Shown: positions 16,121-26,157, numbered from the stretch's first letter. The stretch: DNA of 64,000 bases from an uncultured Pelagibacteraceae bacterium (GCA_902566925.1 CACFKO010000002.1:62001-126000); one strand, 5' to 3'. The notes: generated by a model not told the origin, from the letters alone. Program-made: numbers and translations.

Positions 16121-17224
16121 ATGATTAGATCAATCAAATATCTAGTTTCTGTATTTGCTGCCTTGTTAATGTTTGGTTCGTTCTCAGCGAAAGCCGACGT
16201 AGTTGTTGCTAGCGCTGGACCAATGAGCGGACAGTACGCATCTTTTGGAGCTCAGCTTAAAGCTGGCGCTGAAATGTGGGTAAAAGACACTAATGCTGCA
16301 GGCGGTATAAACGGAGAAAAAGTTAAATTAGTAATCGGTGATGATGCTTGTGATCCAAAACAAGCTGTTGCTGTTGCTAACAAATTTGTATCACAGAAAG
16401 TTGCCTACGTTGCAGGCCACTTCTGCTCTGGATCTTCAATACCAGCTTCTAAAGTGTACACAGAAGAAGGTATTATCCAAGTTTCTCCAGCTTCAACAAA
16501 TCCAAAGTTTACGGATGAAGGTGGACCAAACGTATTCAGAGTTTGTGGAAGAGATGACCAACAAGGTGAAGTTGCTGGTAATTTTTTAGCAAAAGAATAC
16601 AAAGGAAAAAAAGTTGCAATTATTCATGACAAAACTGCTTACGGAAAAGGTTTAGCAGACGCTACTAAAATGAACATGAATAAAGCTGGCTTAAAAGAAA
16701 CTATGTACGAAGCTATTACAGCAGGTGAAAAAGATTACTCTGCTTTAGTTTCTAAACTTAAGTCAAAAGGTATTGAAGCAGTTTACCTTGGCGGTTACCA
16801 CACAGAAGGTGGTTTGATCGTAAGACAAATGAGAGACCAAGGTATGAAAACTAAATTAATCAGTGGTGATGCATTAGTTACAGCTGAATACTGGCAAATT
16901 ACTGGTGATGCTGGCGAAGGTACGTTAATGACTTTCAGCCCGGATCCTAGAAATAATCCAGAAGCTGCTCCATTAGTTAAGAAGTTTAAAGCTGCAGGTA
17001 TAGAACCTGAAGGTTATGTACTTTACTCATATGCTGCACTAGAAGTTTTTGCTCAAGCTGCAAAAATGGCTGGTTCAACAGATAGCAATAAAGTAATGAA
17101 AGCTATGAAAAAAGGTAAATTCAATACAGTACTTGGAACTCTAAGCTTTGACAAAAAAGGCGATGTGAGTCTACCAGGATATGTATGGTATGAGTGGAGC
17201 AAAGGAAATTACAAACAACTGTAA
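16121..17224 (+). CDS. livJ: Branched-chain amino-acid-binding periplasmic protein LivJ (operon 2)
   Basis: A 367-residue protein, the usual LivJ length. The signal peptide is cut near SAKADVVVASAG. Mature landmarks are AGPMSGQYASFGAQLKAGAE, DDACDPKQAVAVANKFV (with the Cys pair of the family), HFCSGSSIPASKVY with SSIPAS as ligand contacts, and YEWSKGNYKQL at the C-terminus. It delivers hydrophobic amino acids to LivHMGF. It comes last in the operon behind a 90-base gap and is followed by a strong terminator. Codon use is visibly more uniform than in the neighbours, fitting high expression. Confidence 0.95.
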   Translation: MIRSIKYLVSVFAALLMFGSFSAKADVVVASAGPMSGQYASFGAQLKAGAEMWVKDTNAAGGINGEKVKLVIGDDACDPKQAVAVANKFVSQKVAYVAGHFCSGSSIPASKVYTEEGIIQVSPASTNPKFTDEGGPNVFRVCGRDDQQGEVAGNFLAKEYKGKKVAIIHDKTAYGKGLADATKMNMNKAGLKETMYEAITAGEKDYSALVSKLKSKGIEAVYLGGYHTEGGLIVRQMRDQGMKTKLISGDALVTAEYWQITGDAGEGTLMTFSPDPRNNPEAAPLVKKFKAAGIEPEGYVLYSYAALEVFAQAAKMAGSTDSNKVMKAMKKGKFNTVLGTLSFDKKGDVSLPGYVWYEWSKGNYKQL

Positions 17225-17247
17225 TTTTTTTTAATCTATAAAATCAG

Positions 17248-17276
17248 AAAGGGGGCTTTATAGCCCCCTTTTTTTT
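17248..17276 (+). terminator. Rho-independent terminator after livJ
   Basis: AAAGGGGGCT and AGCCCCCTTT form a 10-bp stem with a TTAT loop, and a T-run follows. The AGGAGGT ribosome-binding site of csaA begins immediately after, so some read-through into csaA is possible. Confidence 0.93.
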
Positions 17277-17286
17277 AGGAGGTAAA

Positions 17287-17622
17287 ATGGAAATAACATA
17301 TGATGATTTTAAAAAAGTTAAGATCAAACTAGGTACAGTTTTATCTGTTGAAAAAAATGAAAAAGCGAGAAAACCGTCTCTAGTTGTTAAAGTGGATTTC
17401 GGAAAGGAGATTGGCATAAAACAATCCTCAGCACAAATTACACATTATTATTCCAAGGAAAATTTAGTTGGCAAACAAGTTATTGGTGTTTGTAATTTTC
17501 CAACTAAAAATATAGCAGGTGTAGTTTCTGAAGTTTTAATATTAGGTGCTATAGAAAAGGATGGTAAAGTTGTACTTGTTCATCCATCTCAAGAAGCCGA
17601 GAATGGTTTAGATATTGCCTAA
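17287..17622 (+). CDS. csaA: CsaA-like tRNA-binding-domain protein
   Basis: A 111-residue protein formed almost entirely of one tRNA-binding OB fold. It reads YDDFKKVKIKLGTVLSVEKNEKARKPSLVVKVDFG, then QSSAQITHYYSKENLVGKQVIGVCNFPTKNIAGVVSEVLILG. This layout is that of CsaA, described as a dimeric chaperone-like and RNA-binding protein related to the C-terminus of MetG. The start follows a near-perfect AGGAGG. Its stop is directly followed by the ATG of the LysE-type exporter, so the two are co-transcribed with aconitase downstream. Confidence 0.9.
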   Translation: MEITYDDFKKVKIKLGTVLSVEKNEKARKPSLVVKVDFGKEIGIKQSSAQITHYYSKENLVGKQVIGVCNFPTKNIAGVVSEVLILGAIEKDGKVVLVHPSQEAENGLDIA

Positions 17623-18210
17623 ATGTATCCTGAATTATTAAGCCTTATTATATTCGGTTTTGTGACAGCAATGACACCGGGACCAAACAATATTGCATCA
17701 TCTTATTCTGGATTTAATTTTGGTTACAAAAAAACATTACCATTAATATTAGCTGTAATTTCTGGATGGACTTTATTATTAATTTTAATGAATACAGGAC
17801 TAATTTTAATTTTTAGACAGTATCCATTTATTCAAGAAATTATTCGAATTTTAGGATCTATATTTTTAGTTTATCTTGCTTATTTGATATCTTTCTCAAA
17901 ACAATCAAAAGGAACTCCTATAAAAAATCCAATATCGTTTGGCAAAGCTTTTATACTTCAGTTTATTAACCCTAAAAGTTTAGTAGTCTCAATGACAACT
18001 GTTTCAATATTTATTGATCCAGAAAATTATTTACGCGACTCTTTGATAGTAATATCGTTTTTTTTCTTAATGGCAGTTTTGAGTATAAATAGCTGGTGTT
18101 TAATGGGAATGTATTTAAGAAATTTTGCCACAAGTGAAAAATTTATAAGAAATTTTAACTATACAATGTCTTTTTTGCTTATCGTTTGTGTTATTATGTT
18201 CTATGTATAG
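17623..18210 (+). CDS. LysE-family amino-acid/metabolite exporter
   Basis: A 195-residue protein with about six membrane segments. The N-terminal VTAMTPGPNNIASSYSGFNFGYKKT is the canonical LysE/RhtB motif, with PGPNN intact, unlike the copy at 377-985. It is packed between csaA (no gap) and aconitase (three bases). The exported compound is unknown. Its place at the head of the acn-prpD-tct stretch hints at a role in the same carbon metabolism, but this is weak evidence. Confidence 0.87.
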   Translation: MYPELLSLIIFGFVTAMTPGPNNIASSYSGFNFGYKKTLPLILAVISGWTLLLILMNTGLILIFRQYPFIQEIIRILGSIFLVYLAYLISFSKQSKGTPIKNPISFGKAFILQFINPKSLVVSMTTVSIFIDPENYLRDSLIVISFFFLMAVLSINSWCLMGMYLRNFATSEKFIRNFNYTMSFLLIVCVIMFYV

Positions 18211-18213
18211 AGC

Positions 18214-20886
18214 ATGAATTTTAAAAGTAAAAATTCTTTTCAATCGTTAGATAAACTAGAAATTTCTGGGAAAACATACCATTTTTATAATTTAGCAAAA
18301 GCTGAAAAAAATGGGCTAAAAGGAATCAAAAAACTGCCCAAATCTTTAAAGGTTCTTTTAGAAAACTTATTACGCTTTGAAGATAATATTACAGTACAAA
18401 GCAAACAGATAAAAGGTATTGCAGAGTGGTTAAAAACAAAAAAATCAAAAATGGAAATAGCATACAGGCCCGCTAGAATTTTATTACAAGATTATACTGG
18501 AATCCCAGCAGTTGCTGACCTAGCTGCAATGAGAGATGCGGTAAAATCTAAAAATAAAGATCCAAAAAAAATAAATCCTTTATCCACAGTGGACCTAGTA
18601 ATAGATCACTCCGTGATGGTAGATAATTATGCAAAAAAGGACTCTTTTAAGAAAAATGTTGAAAGAGAATTCGATAGAAATGGTGAAAGATATTCTTTTT
18701 TAAAATGGGGACAGAGTGCTTTTGATAATTTTAGAGTTGTTCCTCCGGGTACAGGAATTTGTCATCAAGTCAACTTAGAATATTTATCAAAAGTAGTGTG
18801 GTCTTCAGACTCAGAAGGAAAAACATTTGCCTATCCAGATACTTTGGTTGGAACCGATAGTCACACAACAATGGTAAATGGTTTGTCAGTTTTAGGTTGG
18901 GGCGTTGGTGGAATAGAGGCGGAAGCAGCTATGCTTGGGCAACCAATTTCAATGTTAATTCCAGAGGTAATTGGTTTTGAAATTAAAGGAAAACTTAAAG
19001 AAGGTACAACGGCGAGCGATTTAGTTTTAACAATAGTACAAATGTTAAGAAAAAAAGGTGTTGTAGGTAAATTTGTTGAATTTTATGGAGAGGGTTTGAA
19101 AAATTTATCACTTGCAGATAGAGCAACTATAGCAAACATGGCACCGGAGTATGGAGCAACTTGTGGTTTTTTTCCAATTGATGAGGAAACAATAAAATAT
19201 TTGAGATTTTCTGGGCGAGATGAAAAAACCATTTCCTTAGTTGAAAAATATTCTAAAGAACAAGGATTATGGGCAAGCAGTGAAATAGAGTTCACTGATA
19301 CTATCTCTTTAAATCTAAATTCAGTTGTTCCAAGTATTTCAGGACCTAAAAGACCACAAGACAAGGTCTTACTTACTGAAGCAGCAAAAAGTTTTGATAA
19401 AGTCTTTAAAGAGAATACAAAAAGGAAAATTCCTTTAGAAGCCAAGGTAAATAAAAAAGATTTTAAAATTAAAGACGGAGATATTGTAATTGGCGCAATC
19501 ACATCTTGTACGAATACATCAAATCCAAGCGTGATGATCGGAGCTGGATTGCTTGCTAAAAAAGCTGTTGAAAAAGGTTTAAAAGTAAAACCTTGGGTTA
19601 AAACTTCTTTAGCCCCAGGATCTCAAGTTGTAACTGATTATTTAGAAAAAGCTGGTTTAAATAAATATTTAGACCAATTGGGTTTTAATCTTGTAGGATA
19701 TGGTTGCACAACTTGTATAGGAAATTCTGGACCTTTAGATAAAGATATTTCAGATACTATTCACAAAGAAAATTTATATGCAGTTTCTGTTTTATCCGGA
19801 AATAGAAATTTTGAGGGAAGAATTAATCCGGATGTTAAAGCAAATTATTTAGCATCTCCACCATTAGTAGTTGCTTACGCTTTGGCAGGAAATATGCATC
19901 ATGATTTATATAAAAATCCTTTAGGCAAAGATCAGAAAGGAAAAGATATATTTTTAAAAGACATTTGGCCAACTAATAAAGAAATTGAAGAGTTAATACT
20001 AAAATCTATTAATGCTGATATGTTTGTTAAGCGATACTCAAATGTCTCTCAAGGACCAAAAGAATGGAGCTCAATTAAAACAGATCAAAGTAGTATTTAT
20101 AATTGGCAGGAAAGCTCAACCTATGTAAAAAGACCGCCTTTTTTTGATAATTTACCAGATAAGCCAGAGGGATTTAAAAAAATAAAAGACGCAAGACCAC
20201 TCTTAATACTCGGAGATACAGTAACAACCGATCATATCTCACCAGCTGGATCAATTAAAAAAGATAGTCCAACGGGCGATTATTTTATGAAACACCAAGT
20301 GCAACAAAAAGATTTTAACTCTTATGGTGCCAGACGAGGAAATCATGAAGTTATGTTGAGAGGAACGTTTGGAAATATAAGGATAAGAAATGAAATGGCT
20401 CCAGGCACGGAGGGGGGATACACAATATTACAACCAGACGGAAAACAGATGAGTGTATACGAGGCAGCTGAGGAATATAAAAAAAGAGGTAACAGTCTTG
20501 TCGTAATTGCAGGAAAAGAATATGGGACAGGCTCATCTAGAGATTGGGCAGCTAAAGGAACTAAATTGTTAGGTATAAAAGCAGTTATCGCTGAAAGTTT
20601 TGAAAGAATACATAGATCTAATCTTGTTGGAATGGGTATTTTACCCCTTGAATTCAAATTAGGTTTTGACAGAAAAAAATTGAATATCAAAGGTACAGAA
20701 TTATTCACTATTATTGATATTGAAAAAGGAATTAATCCAAGAGCAGAAGTCAGTTGTGAGATTAAATATGCTGATGGCTCTAGTAAAACTATCAAACTTT
20801 TATCAAGAATAGATACTGAAAATGAAATTGAATATTATAAGAATGGTGGAATTCTTCAATATGTTCTAAGGAACATGATCAATTAA
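18214..20886 (+). CDS. acnA: Aconitate hydratase A
   Basis: An 890-residue enzyme of standard AcnA length. It isomerises citrate to isocitrate via cis-aconitate with a 4Fe-4S cluster. Cluster cysteines appear in GAITSCTNTSNPSVM (about residue 435) and GYGCTTCIGNSGPL (about 500). VGTDSHTTMVNGL and GVGGIEAEAAMLGQP lie in the N-terminal domains, and the C-terminal swivel domain has YGTGSSRDWAAKG. In some bacteria AcnA-like enzymes (AcnD) also act on methylcitrate. With prpD directly downstream, such a dual role is possible, but the sequence follows AcnA. No gap separates its stop from the prpD start. Confidence 0.95.
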   Translation: MNFKSKNSFQSLDKLEISGKTYHFYNLAKAEKNGLKGIKKLPKSLKVLLENLLRFEDNITVQSKQIKGIAEWLKTKKSKMEIAYRPARILLQDYTGIPAVADLAAMRDAVKSKNKDPKKINPLSTVDLVIDHSVMVDNYAKKDSFKKNVEREFDRNGERYSFLKWGQSAFDNFRVVPPGTGICHQVNLEYLSKVVWSSDSEGKTFAYPDTLVGTDSHTTMVNGLSVLGWGVGGIEAEAAMLGQPISMLIPEVIGFEIKGKLKEGTTASDLVLTIVQMLRKKGVVGKFVEFYGEGLKNLSLADRATIANMAPEYGATCGFFPIDEETIKYLRFSGRDEKTISLVEKYSKEQGLWASSEIEFTDTISLNLNSVVPSISGPKRPQDKVLLTEAAKSFDKVFKENTKRKIPLEAKVNKKDFKIKDGDIVIGAITSCTNTSNPSVMIGAGLLAKKAVEKGLKVKPWVKTSLAPGSQVVTDYLEKAGLNKYLDQLGFNLVGYGCTTCIGNSGPLDKDISDTIHKENLYAVSVLSGNRNFEGRINPDVKANYLASPPLVVAYALAGNMHHDLYKNPLGKDQKGKDIFLKDIWPTNKEIEELILKSINADMFVKRYSNVSQGPKEWSSIKTDQSSIYNWQESSTYVKRPPFFDNLPDKPEGFKKIKDARPLLILGDTVTTDHISPAGSIKKDSPTGDYFMKHQVQQKDFNSYGARRGNHEVMLRGTFGNIRIRNEMAPGTEGGYTILQPDGKQMSVYEAAEEYKKRGNSLVVIAGKEYGTGSSRDWAAKGTKLLGIKAVIAESFERIHRSNLVGMGILPLEFKLGFDRKKLNIKGTELFTIIDIEKGINPRAEVSCEIKYADGSSKTIKLLSRIDTENEIEYYKNGGILQYVLRNMIN

Positions 20887-22389
20887 ATGAGAAATATTAA
20901 AGTAAAAGTTTACCCATCTGCTTCAAAACTTAAAAAGAAACAACAATTAGCTTGGAAAATAGCTGAGATTGCATCTGATAAAGCAAAACTAAATGAAGAC
21001 GCAATCAATATGGTTATAAATAGGATTATAGATAATGCTTCTGTTGCTATTGCTTCGTTAAATCGAAAACCAGTTGTTTCCGCGAGACAAATGGCCTTAG
21101 CTCATCCAAGAAAAAATGGCGCAACTGTATTTGGAATTAATTCGAAGAAAAAATATGATTGCGAATGGGCAGCCTGGGCCAATGGAACTGCTGTAAGAGA
21201 ATTAGATTTTCATGATACTTTTTTAGCAGCTGACTATAGTCATCCAGGAGATAATATTCCTGCAATCTTAGCTGTAGCACAACAAAAAAAAATGTCAGGA
21301 AAAGATTTAATCAGAGGCATCTTAACTGGTTATGAAGTTCAGGTTAATCTTGTAAAAGGTATTTGTTTACACGAACATAAAATAGATCATATTGCTCATT
21401 TAGGTCCAAGTGTAGCTGCAGGTTTAGGATCATTACTTAAATTAAGTACTGACATAATTTATCAGTCTGTCCAACAGGCACTTCATACCACTGTTTCTAC
21501 TAGGCAGTCTAGGAAAGGAGAAATTTCAAGTTGGAAAGCTTTCGCACCAGCACACGCAGGTAAGTTAGCTATTGAAGCTGTAGATAGATGTGTGAGAGGT
21601 GAAGGAGCACCTAGTCCAATTTATGAAGGAGAAGACAGCGTGATTGCATACGTTCTTTCAGGACCAAAAGCCAAATACACTGTTCCACTTCCAAATATTA
21701 ATGAAGAAAAAAAAGCAATTTTAGAAACTTACACAAAAGAGCACTCAGCAGAATATCAGTCACAAGCTCTTATTGATTTGGCAAGAAGCATGCATGAAAG
21801 AATTGATAATATTTCAAAAATTAAATCAATAGAGATTCATACGAGCCATCATACTCATTATGTAATAGGCACAGGCGCAAAAGATCCACAAAAAATGGAT
21901 CCTAAAGCAAGCAGAGAAACTTTAGATCATTCTATAATGTACATATTTGCCGTAGCATTAGAGGATGGAAAATGGCATCATGTTAACTCTTACACTCCAA
22001 GAAGAGCAAATAGAAAAAGCACAGTTGCTTTATGGAGAAAAATAAAAACTTATGAAGATAAAAAATGGACTAAAAGATACCATGATCGTGATCCTAATAA
22101 AAAAAGTTTTGGTGGCAGGGTAGTGATTAAAATGAAAGATGGATCAAAAATTGTCGATGAAATATCCGTTGCAGATGCTCATCCAGGTGGAAACAGACCT
22201 TTTGAGAGATCTAACTATATAGAAAAATTTCAAACTTTAACCCAAGGAATTATTACAGCAAATGAGTCAGAGAGGTTTTTAAAAGTTGTACAAAATTTAA
22301 GAAAGCTCAAATCGGGCGAGCTAACTAAACTAAACGTTGAAGTTAAGGGCAAATTATTGAGAACCAAAAGCAAAAAAGCAATTTTCTAA
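20887..22389 (+). CDS. prpD: MmgE/PrpD-family protein, probable 2-methylcitrate dehydratase
   Basis: A 500-residue protein of the PrpD family. Landmarks are [29 protein letters not shown] near residue 100, [28 protein letters not shown] near 150, and [21 protein letters not shown] near 215. [20 protein letters not shown] lies near the C-terminus. PrpD dehydrates 2-methylcitrate in the propionate-degrading methylcitrate cycle; the wider family also acts on related acids such as cis-aconitate. No prpB or prpC is in this window. It is immediately followed by the TctCBA transporter, so an imported tricarboxylate is a likely substrate or precursor. Confidence 0.88.
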   Translation: MRNIKVKVYPSASKLKKKQQLAWKIAEIASDKAKLNEDAINMVINRIIDNASVAIASLNRKPVVSARQMALAHPRKNGATVFGINSKKKYDCEWAAWANGTAVRELDFHDTFLAADYSHPGDNIPAILAVAQQKKMSGKDLIRGILTGYEVQVNLVKGICLHEHKIDHIAHLGPSVAAGLGSLLKLSTDIIYQSVQQALHTTVSTRQSRKGEISSWKAFAPAHAGKLAIEAVDRCVRGEGAPSPIYEGEDSVIAYVLSGPKAKYTVPLPNINEEKKAILETYTKEHSAEYQSQALIDLARSMHERIDNISKIKSIEIHTSHHTHYVIGTGAKDPQKMDPKASRETLDHSIMYIFAVALEDGKWHHVNSYTPRRANRKSTVALWRKIKTYEDKKWTKRYHDRDPNKKSFGGRVVIKMKDGSKIVDEISVADAHPGGNRPFERSNYIEKFQTLTQGIITANESERFLKVVQNLRKLKSGELTKLNVEVKGKLLRTKSKKAIF

Positions 22390-22443
22390 TTGACTCTTTA
22401 AATATTTCTAAATCTAATAAGATTTTAATAAAAAGGGGGAAAA

Positions 22444-23421
22444 ATGCTAAATATAAGAAAATTAATAAGCTTATTATTTGCAACTGTTCTTTTCTCGTCA
22501 ATATCAACACAATCATTCGCAATTGATAAACTTCACTTCCTAATCGGTGGTGGAGCTGGTGGTGGTTGGGATGGTACTGCTAGAGGAACAGGAGAAGCAT
22601 TAACAAAAGCTGGCATGCTTAAGAGCGCATCTTTTGAGAATATGTCAGGTGGTGGTGGAGGAAAAGCTCTATCATTTTTAATTAATACAAAACCTTCGGG
22701 AACAGTATTAGTTCAGTCGACTCCTCTTGTTTTAAGATCTATTACAAGACACAAAGGTTATGTTAAAGGTAGCGGCGTTCTTTCATACAAAGATGTTGTT
22801 CCAATAGCAGGAGTAATCGGTGACTACGGTGCAATCGCTGTAGCAAAGAACTCACCTTTTAAAAATTTCAAAGATGTTGTTGCAGCTTACAAAGCTAATC
22901 CAAAATCTGTGAAAATGGCTGGTGGATCTGTAAGAGGAAGTATGGACCATTTGATAGGCGCACTTGCGTTTCAAGAAGCAGGAGCTGATCCAAATCAAGT
23001 AGTTTACGTTCCTTATGATGCTGGAGGTAAAGCACTAGCAGGATTGTTATCTGGAGAAACTCAAATTCTTTCAACTGGTTTGGGAGAGGTCATGGGAGCA
23101 AGAGATCAAGTAAATATTATTGGTATTACTGCACCTAAAAGAGTTTCAGATGCACCTGACGTTCCAACACTAAAAGAACAAGGTTTTGATGTTCAGTTTG
23201 TAAACTGGAGAGGATTTTTCGGACCTCCTGGCATGAGCAATGCAGACAAAAAAACAATTGCTAAAATGTTAGGCGATGTTCAGAAAACTCCTGAATGGGA
23301 AGCTGTTAGAAAAAGAAATGCTTGGGTTAATATTTATAACCCGGACAAGAAGTTTGTTAAGTTTTTAAAAACACAAACTAAAGAAATGACAGCTCTTATG
23401 AAAAAACTAGGAGTAATTTAA
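22444..23421 (+). CDS. tctC: Tripartite tricarboxylate transporter binding protein, TctC family
   Basis: A 325-residue periplasmic protein with a signal peptide (cut near SFAIDKLHF). IGGGAGGGWDGTARGTGEAL near residue 33 is the ligand-binding loop typical of TctC/Bug proteins. FENMSGGGGGKAL and KMAGGSVRGSMDHLIGAL follow. Such proteins capture citrate-like or other carboxylic acids for a TctA/TctB permease, which lies directly downstream. The ATG follows AAAAAGGGGG by four bases. Location after acnA and prpD supports a tricarboxylate ligand, but Bug proteins bind many compounds. Confidence 0.9.
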   Translation: MLNIRKLISLLFATVLFSSISTQSFAIDKLHFLIGGGAGGGWDGTARGTGEALTKAGMLKSASFENMSGGGGGKALSFLINTKPSGTVLVQSTPLVLRSITRHKGYVKGSGVLSYKDVVPIAGVIGDYGAIAVAKNSPFKNFKDVVAAYKANPKSVKMAGGSVRGSMDHLIGALAFQEAGADPNQVVYVPYDAGGKALAGLLSGETQILSTGLGEVMGARDQVNIIGITAPKRVSDAPDVPTLKEQGFDVQFVNWRGFFGPPGMSNADKKTIAKMLGDVQKTPEWEAVRKRNAWVNIYNPDKKFVKFLKTQTKEMTALMKKLGVI

Positions 23422-23447
23422 TCCATCAAGGGTTTAAAGGAGGAGCG

Positions 23448-23918
23448 GTGAAAATAAGTTCAGTAAAAATTATTTCACTGCTCTTCTTTGTTTTATCGGC
23501 CTTTTATCTTTATACAGCGCACCAAATACAAGTATTTTCATTTGATGAAAATGCCCCTTTTAATGCCAAAACTTTTCCAATTTATCTTGGCTACGCAGGT
23601 ATGTTTTTTGCTGGAATAAAAATTCTTTTACCAGAAAAATCAATAGAAGAAGTAAACCACAATGTTTTGGATTATAAAAAGGTAATTTATCTAGTTATTA
23701 TTATGATTTTTTATGGACTAACTATTCTTAGAGTTGGCTTCTTTTTGTCTACGTCGATTTTTTTACTACTATCTTATTACTTCCTTGGGGAAAGAAGATG
23801 GATATTAATGTTAATCTTTTCCTTTCCATTTGTGGCTTTGTTTATGTTTTTACTTCATGGAGCTTTAAATATTTATCTTAGAGATCCTTTATTAAAATAT
23901 TTAGGGATAATTGGATGA
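23448..23918 (+). CDS. tctB: Tripartite tricarboxylate transporter small permease, TctB family
   Basis: A 156-residue protein with four membrane segments, the TctB layout. It starts with GTG after GGAGGAGCG, 26 bases after tctC. NAKTFPIYLGYAGMFFAGIKIL near residue 38 carries the FP motif common in TctB. It is the small membrane subunit that assembles with TctA. Its stop overlaps the tctA ATG by four bases. Confidence 0.85.
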   Translation: MKISSVKIISLLFFVLSAFYLYTAHQIQVFSFDENAPFNAKTFPIYLGYAGMFFAGIKILLPEKSIEEVNHNVLDYKKVIYLVIIMIFYGLTILRVGFFLSTSIFLLLSYYFLGERRWILMLIFSFPFVALFMFLLHGALNIYLRDPLLKYLGIIG

Positions 23919-25411
23919 TCGAAGGAATTTTAATAGGTTTAAATACAGCTTTATCATTAAAAAATATTCTAATGGTGGTAATGGGATGTTTTTTTGGAAC
24001 AATAATAGGAATGCTTCCAGGTTTAGGCCCAATGACTGCAATTGCTTTGATGATACCTATAACGTATGGATTTGATCCTGCTACTGGATTAATATTAATG
24101 GCCGGTGTTTATTATGGTGCAGTTTTTGGTGGATCCACATCTTCAATTTTAATTAATGCACCAGGTATTCCGGGAACTGTAGCAACATCATTTGATGGTT
24201 ATCCAATGGCGCAACAAGGAAAAGCTGGAAAAGCTCTTGCGATAGCTGCATACAGTTCTTTTGCAGGCGGTACAATTGCAGCAATTTTTTTATTATTTGC
24301 AGCGCCAAGTTTATCAAAAGTTAGTTTAGCTTTTAGATCTCCAGATTATTTTGCATTAATGGTTTTAGGTTTAACAGCTGTTGCAGCTTTTTCTTCAAAA
24401 GGGCAATTTCTCAAAGCAATGATGATGGCAGTTTTAGGTTTAATGTTAGCTTCGGTAGGCCAAGATACTTTGTCAGACATTCCACGATTTGTTTTTAATA
24501 ATATGAATTTATCTGATGGAATAAGTTTTGTTCTAGTTGTTATGGCAACATTTGCAATGAGTGAAGCTTTAATGATTATTTTAAAAGGAACTGATCCAAG
24601 CAGTGCAGCTAAGGCTATATCCCTTAAAGAATTAGGATCCATAAAGTTAGACAAGGATGAAACCAAAAAAACTTTAAAAACTATTCCAAGATCATCTGTT
24701 ATTGGTTTTATAGTTGGCGTTTTACCAGGTGCTGGATCAACTATTGCATCTTTTTTAGCTTATGGAATGGAAAGAAATTTTGTTAACAAAGAAGAAAAGG
24801 AAAAATTTGGCAAAGGAAGTGTTCATGGTTTAGCAGCACCTGAAACAGCAAATAATGCTGCATGTTCTGGATCTTTTGTTCCTTTATTAACTTTAGGTAT
24901 ACCTGGAAGTGGGACAACTGCTGTGATGCTTGGGGCTTTACTAGGTTTTGGTATACAACCAGGCCCAAGATTATACATGACCAATCCCGAAATTTTTTGG
25001 TCCGTTATAATGTCTATGTATATTGGAATGGTTATACTTCTAATATTAAATTTACCCTTAATACCCTATATTGCTAGAATACTTGCGGTTCCAAGAACAT
25101 TTTTAATTCCAATGATTTTATTTTTCTCAGTAACTGGAATTTATCTAATGTCATTTAACACTTTTGATATATTTTTAATGATTGGAATTGCTGTTGTCGC
25201 TACAGGTTTGCGCCTTTACAAGTTTCCAATGCCGCCTTTAATACTTGCATTTGTTCTCGGTGGTTTAATGGAAGAGAATCTTAGAAGATCATTATTAATT
25301 AGCGATGGCTCGTTTAATTTTCTATGGGATAGACCTTTAACTGCTATAATTTTGACCTTTACTATTTTGATTGTTTCCTGGCAGGCGTATTCGAGTTTTA
25401 AAACTAAATAA
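23915..25411 (+). CDS. tctA: Tripartite tricarboxylate transporter large permease, TctA family
   Basis: A 498-residue permease with about twelve hydrophobic segments. GTIIGMLPGLGPMTAIALMIPITYG, YYGAVFGGSTSSILINAPGIPGTVATSFDGYPMAQQGKAGKAL and the second-half copy IVGVLPGAGSTIASFLAYG with LGIPGSGTTAVMLGALL are the duplicated TctA signatures. It moves the carboxylate in symport with cations. Its 3' end overlaps the convergent terC-like gene by eight bases, so no room remains for a separate terminator. Confidence 0.93.
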   Translation: MIEGILIGLNTALSLKNILMVVMGCFFGTIIGMLPGLGPMTAIALMIPITYGFDPATGLILMAGVYYGAVFGGSTSSILINAPGIPGTVATSFDGYPMAQQGKAGKALAIAAYSSFAGGTIAAIFLLFAAPSLSKVSLAFRSPDYFALMVLGLTAVAAFSSKGQFLKAMMMAVLGLMLASVGQDTLSDIPRFVFNNMNLSDGISFVLVVMATFAMSEALMIILKGTDPSSAAKAISLKELGSIKLDKDETKKTLKTIPRSSVIGFIVGVLPGAGSTIASFLAYGMERNFVNKEEKEKFGKGSVHGLAAPETANNAACSGSFVPLLTLGIPGSGTTAVMLGALLGFGIQPGPRLYMTNPEIFWSVIMSMYIGMVILLILNLPLIPYIARILAVPRTFLIPMILFFSVTGIYLMSFNTFDIFLMIGIAVVATGLRLYKFPMPPLILAFVLGGLMEENLRRSLLISDGSFNFLWDRPLTAIILTFTILIVSWQAYSSFKTK

Positions 25412-26039
25412 ATTTTTGAATAAATTCTGGTATTAAACCTGGATAAATTTCATTAGTTCCTCCAAGTATTAATTGTACAGCTACTATTAAAATTACAAAT
25501 AATCCTAAAACACCAACCCATTTATGATTTTTGATATAATTAGCAAAAAAAGTTGCTACAGTTCCAACAAGCAAAACCGACAACAATAATCCAAAGATTA
25601 ATAGACCTGTTTCGTTTTTTGCAGCAGCAGCAACACCCAGAACATTATCAAAACTTAGCGTTACATCTGCAACTACGATTGCGTAAACAGCTGATGCGAA
25701 TGAAGGAGGCTTTTTAGGTTTTGGCGTTTGTTGTTTTGATGTTTTTAAAGCATCAAAGATCTCCAAATCCTTTATCAACTTAACAATAATCCAAATTAGT
25801 AAAACACCACCAAGAATTTTAAGAATTGGATATTGCAGAAGTTGAACAGTTATTGCTGCAAAAATTACTCTGAAAAGAAATGCTCCAAAAACTCCCAGCA
25901 ATATAATTCTTTTTCTATCTTTTGAAGCAAAAGATGAAGCTATTAACCCAATTATTATTGCGTTATCTGCAGCCATAACGATGTCAATAAATACAATTTG
26001 AAAAAAAATTATTACTTTTGGTAGTAGTATATTCTCCAT
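25404..26039 (-). CDS. TerC-family integral membrane protein
   Basis: A 211-residue protein with about seven membrane segments. QIVFIDIVMAADNAIIIGLIA near the N-terminus and VADVTLSFDNVLGVAAAA mid-protein are the paired TerC signatures with buried acidic residues. Relatives (YjbE, Alx, MntX-type) are linked to metal ion, especially manganese, export or to metallating secreted enzymes. The charged linker between halves (KTSKQQTPKPKKPPS) is cytoplasmic. It is a lone leftward gene, divergent from the TRAP operon with a 118-base shared promoter region, and convergent with tctA. Confidence 0.88.
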   Translation of the reverse strand: MENILLPKVIIFFQIVFIDIVMAADNAIIIGLIASSFASKDRKRIILLGVFGAFLFRVIFAAITVQLLQYPILKILGGVLLIWIIVKLIKDLEIFDALKTSKQQTPKPKKPPSFASAVYAIVVADVTLSFDNVLGVAAAAKNETGLLIFGLLLSVLLVGTVATFFANYIKNHKWVGVLGLFVILIVAVQLILGGTNEIYPGLIPEFIQKFI

Positions 26040-26157
26040 TTGGACGACTATTTATATTAGTTTATTGGGTTTCTTTAAAGAAATATTTATTAAAATATAA
26101 CTTGCAATTTCTCAAATGGGAATGTGAAATGGCTCATTATAAATTATAGGGGGACAT

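Noticed and set aside
12334..17224. Second liv operon as a recent duplication of the first
   Set aside because: LivM and LivF lengths, gene order and binding-protein length all differ, so they are distant paralogues.
19083..19502. 139-residue frame antisense to aconitase
   Set aside because: Aconitase is certain on the other strand over the full length; no start signal is present.
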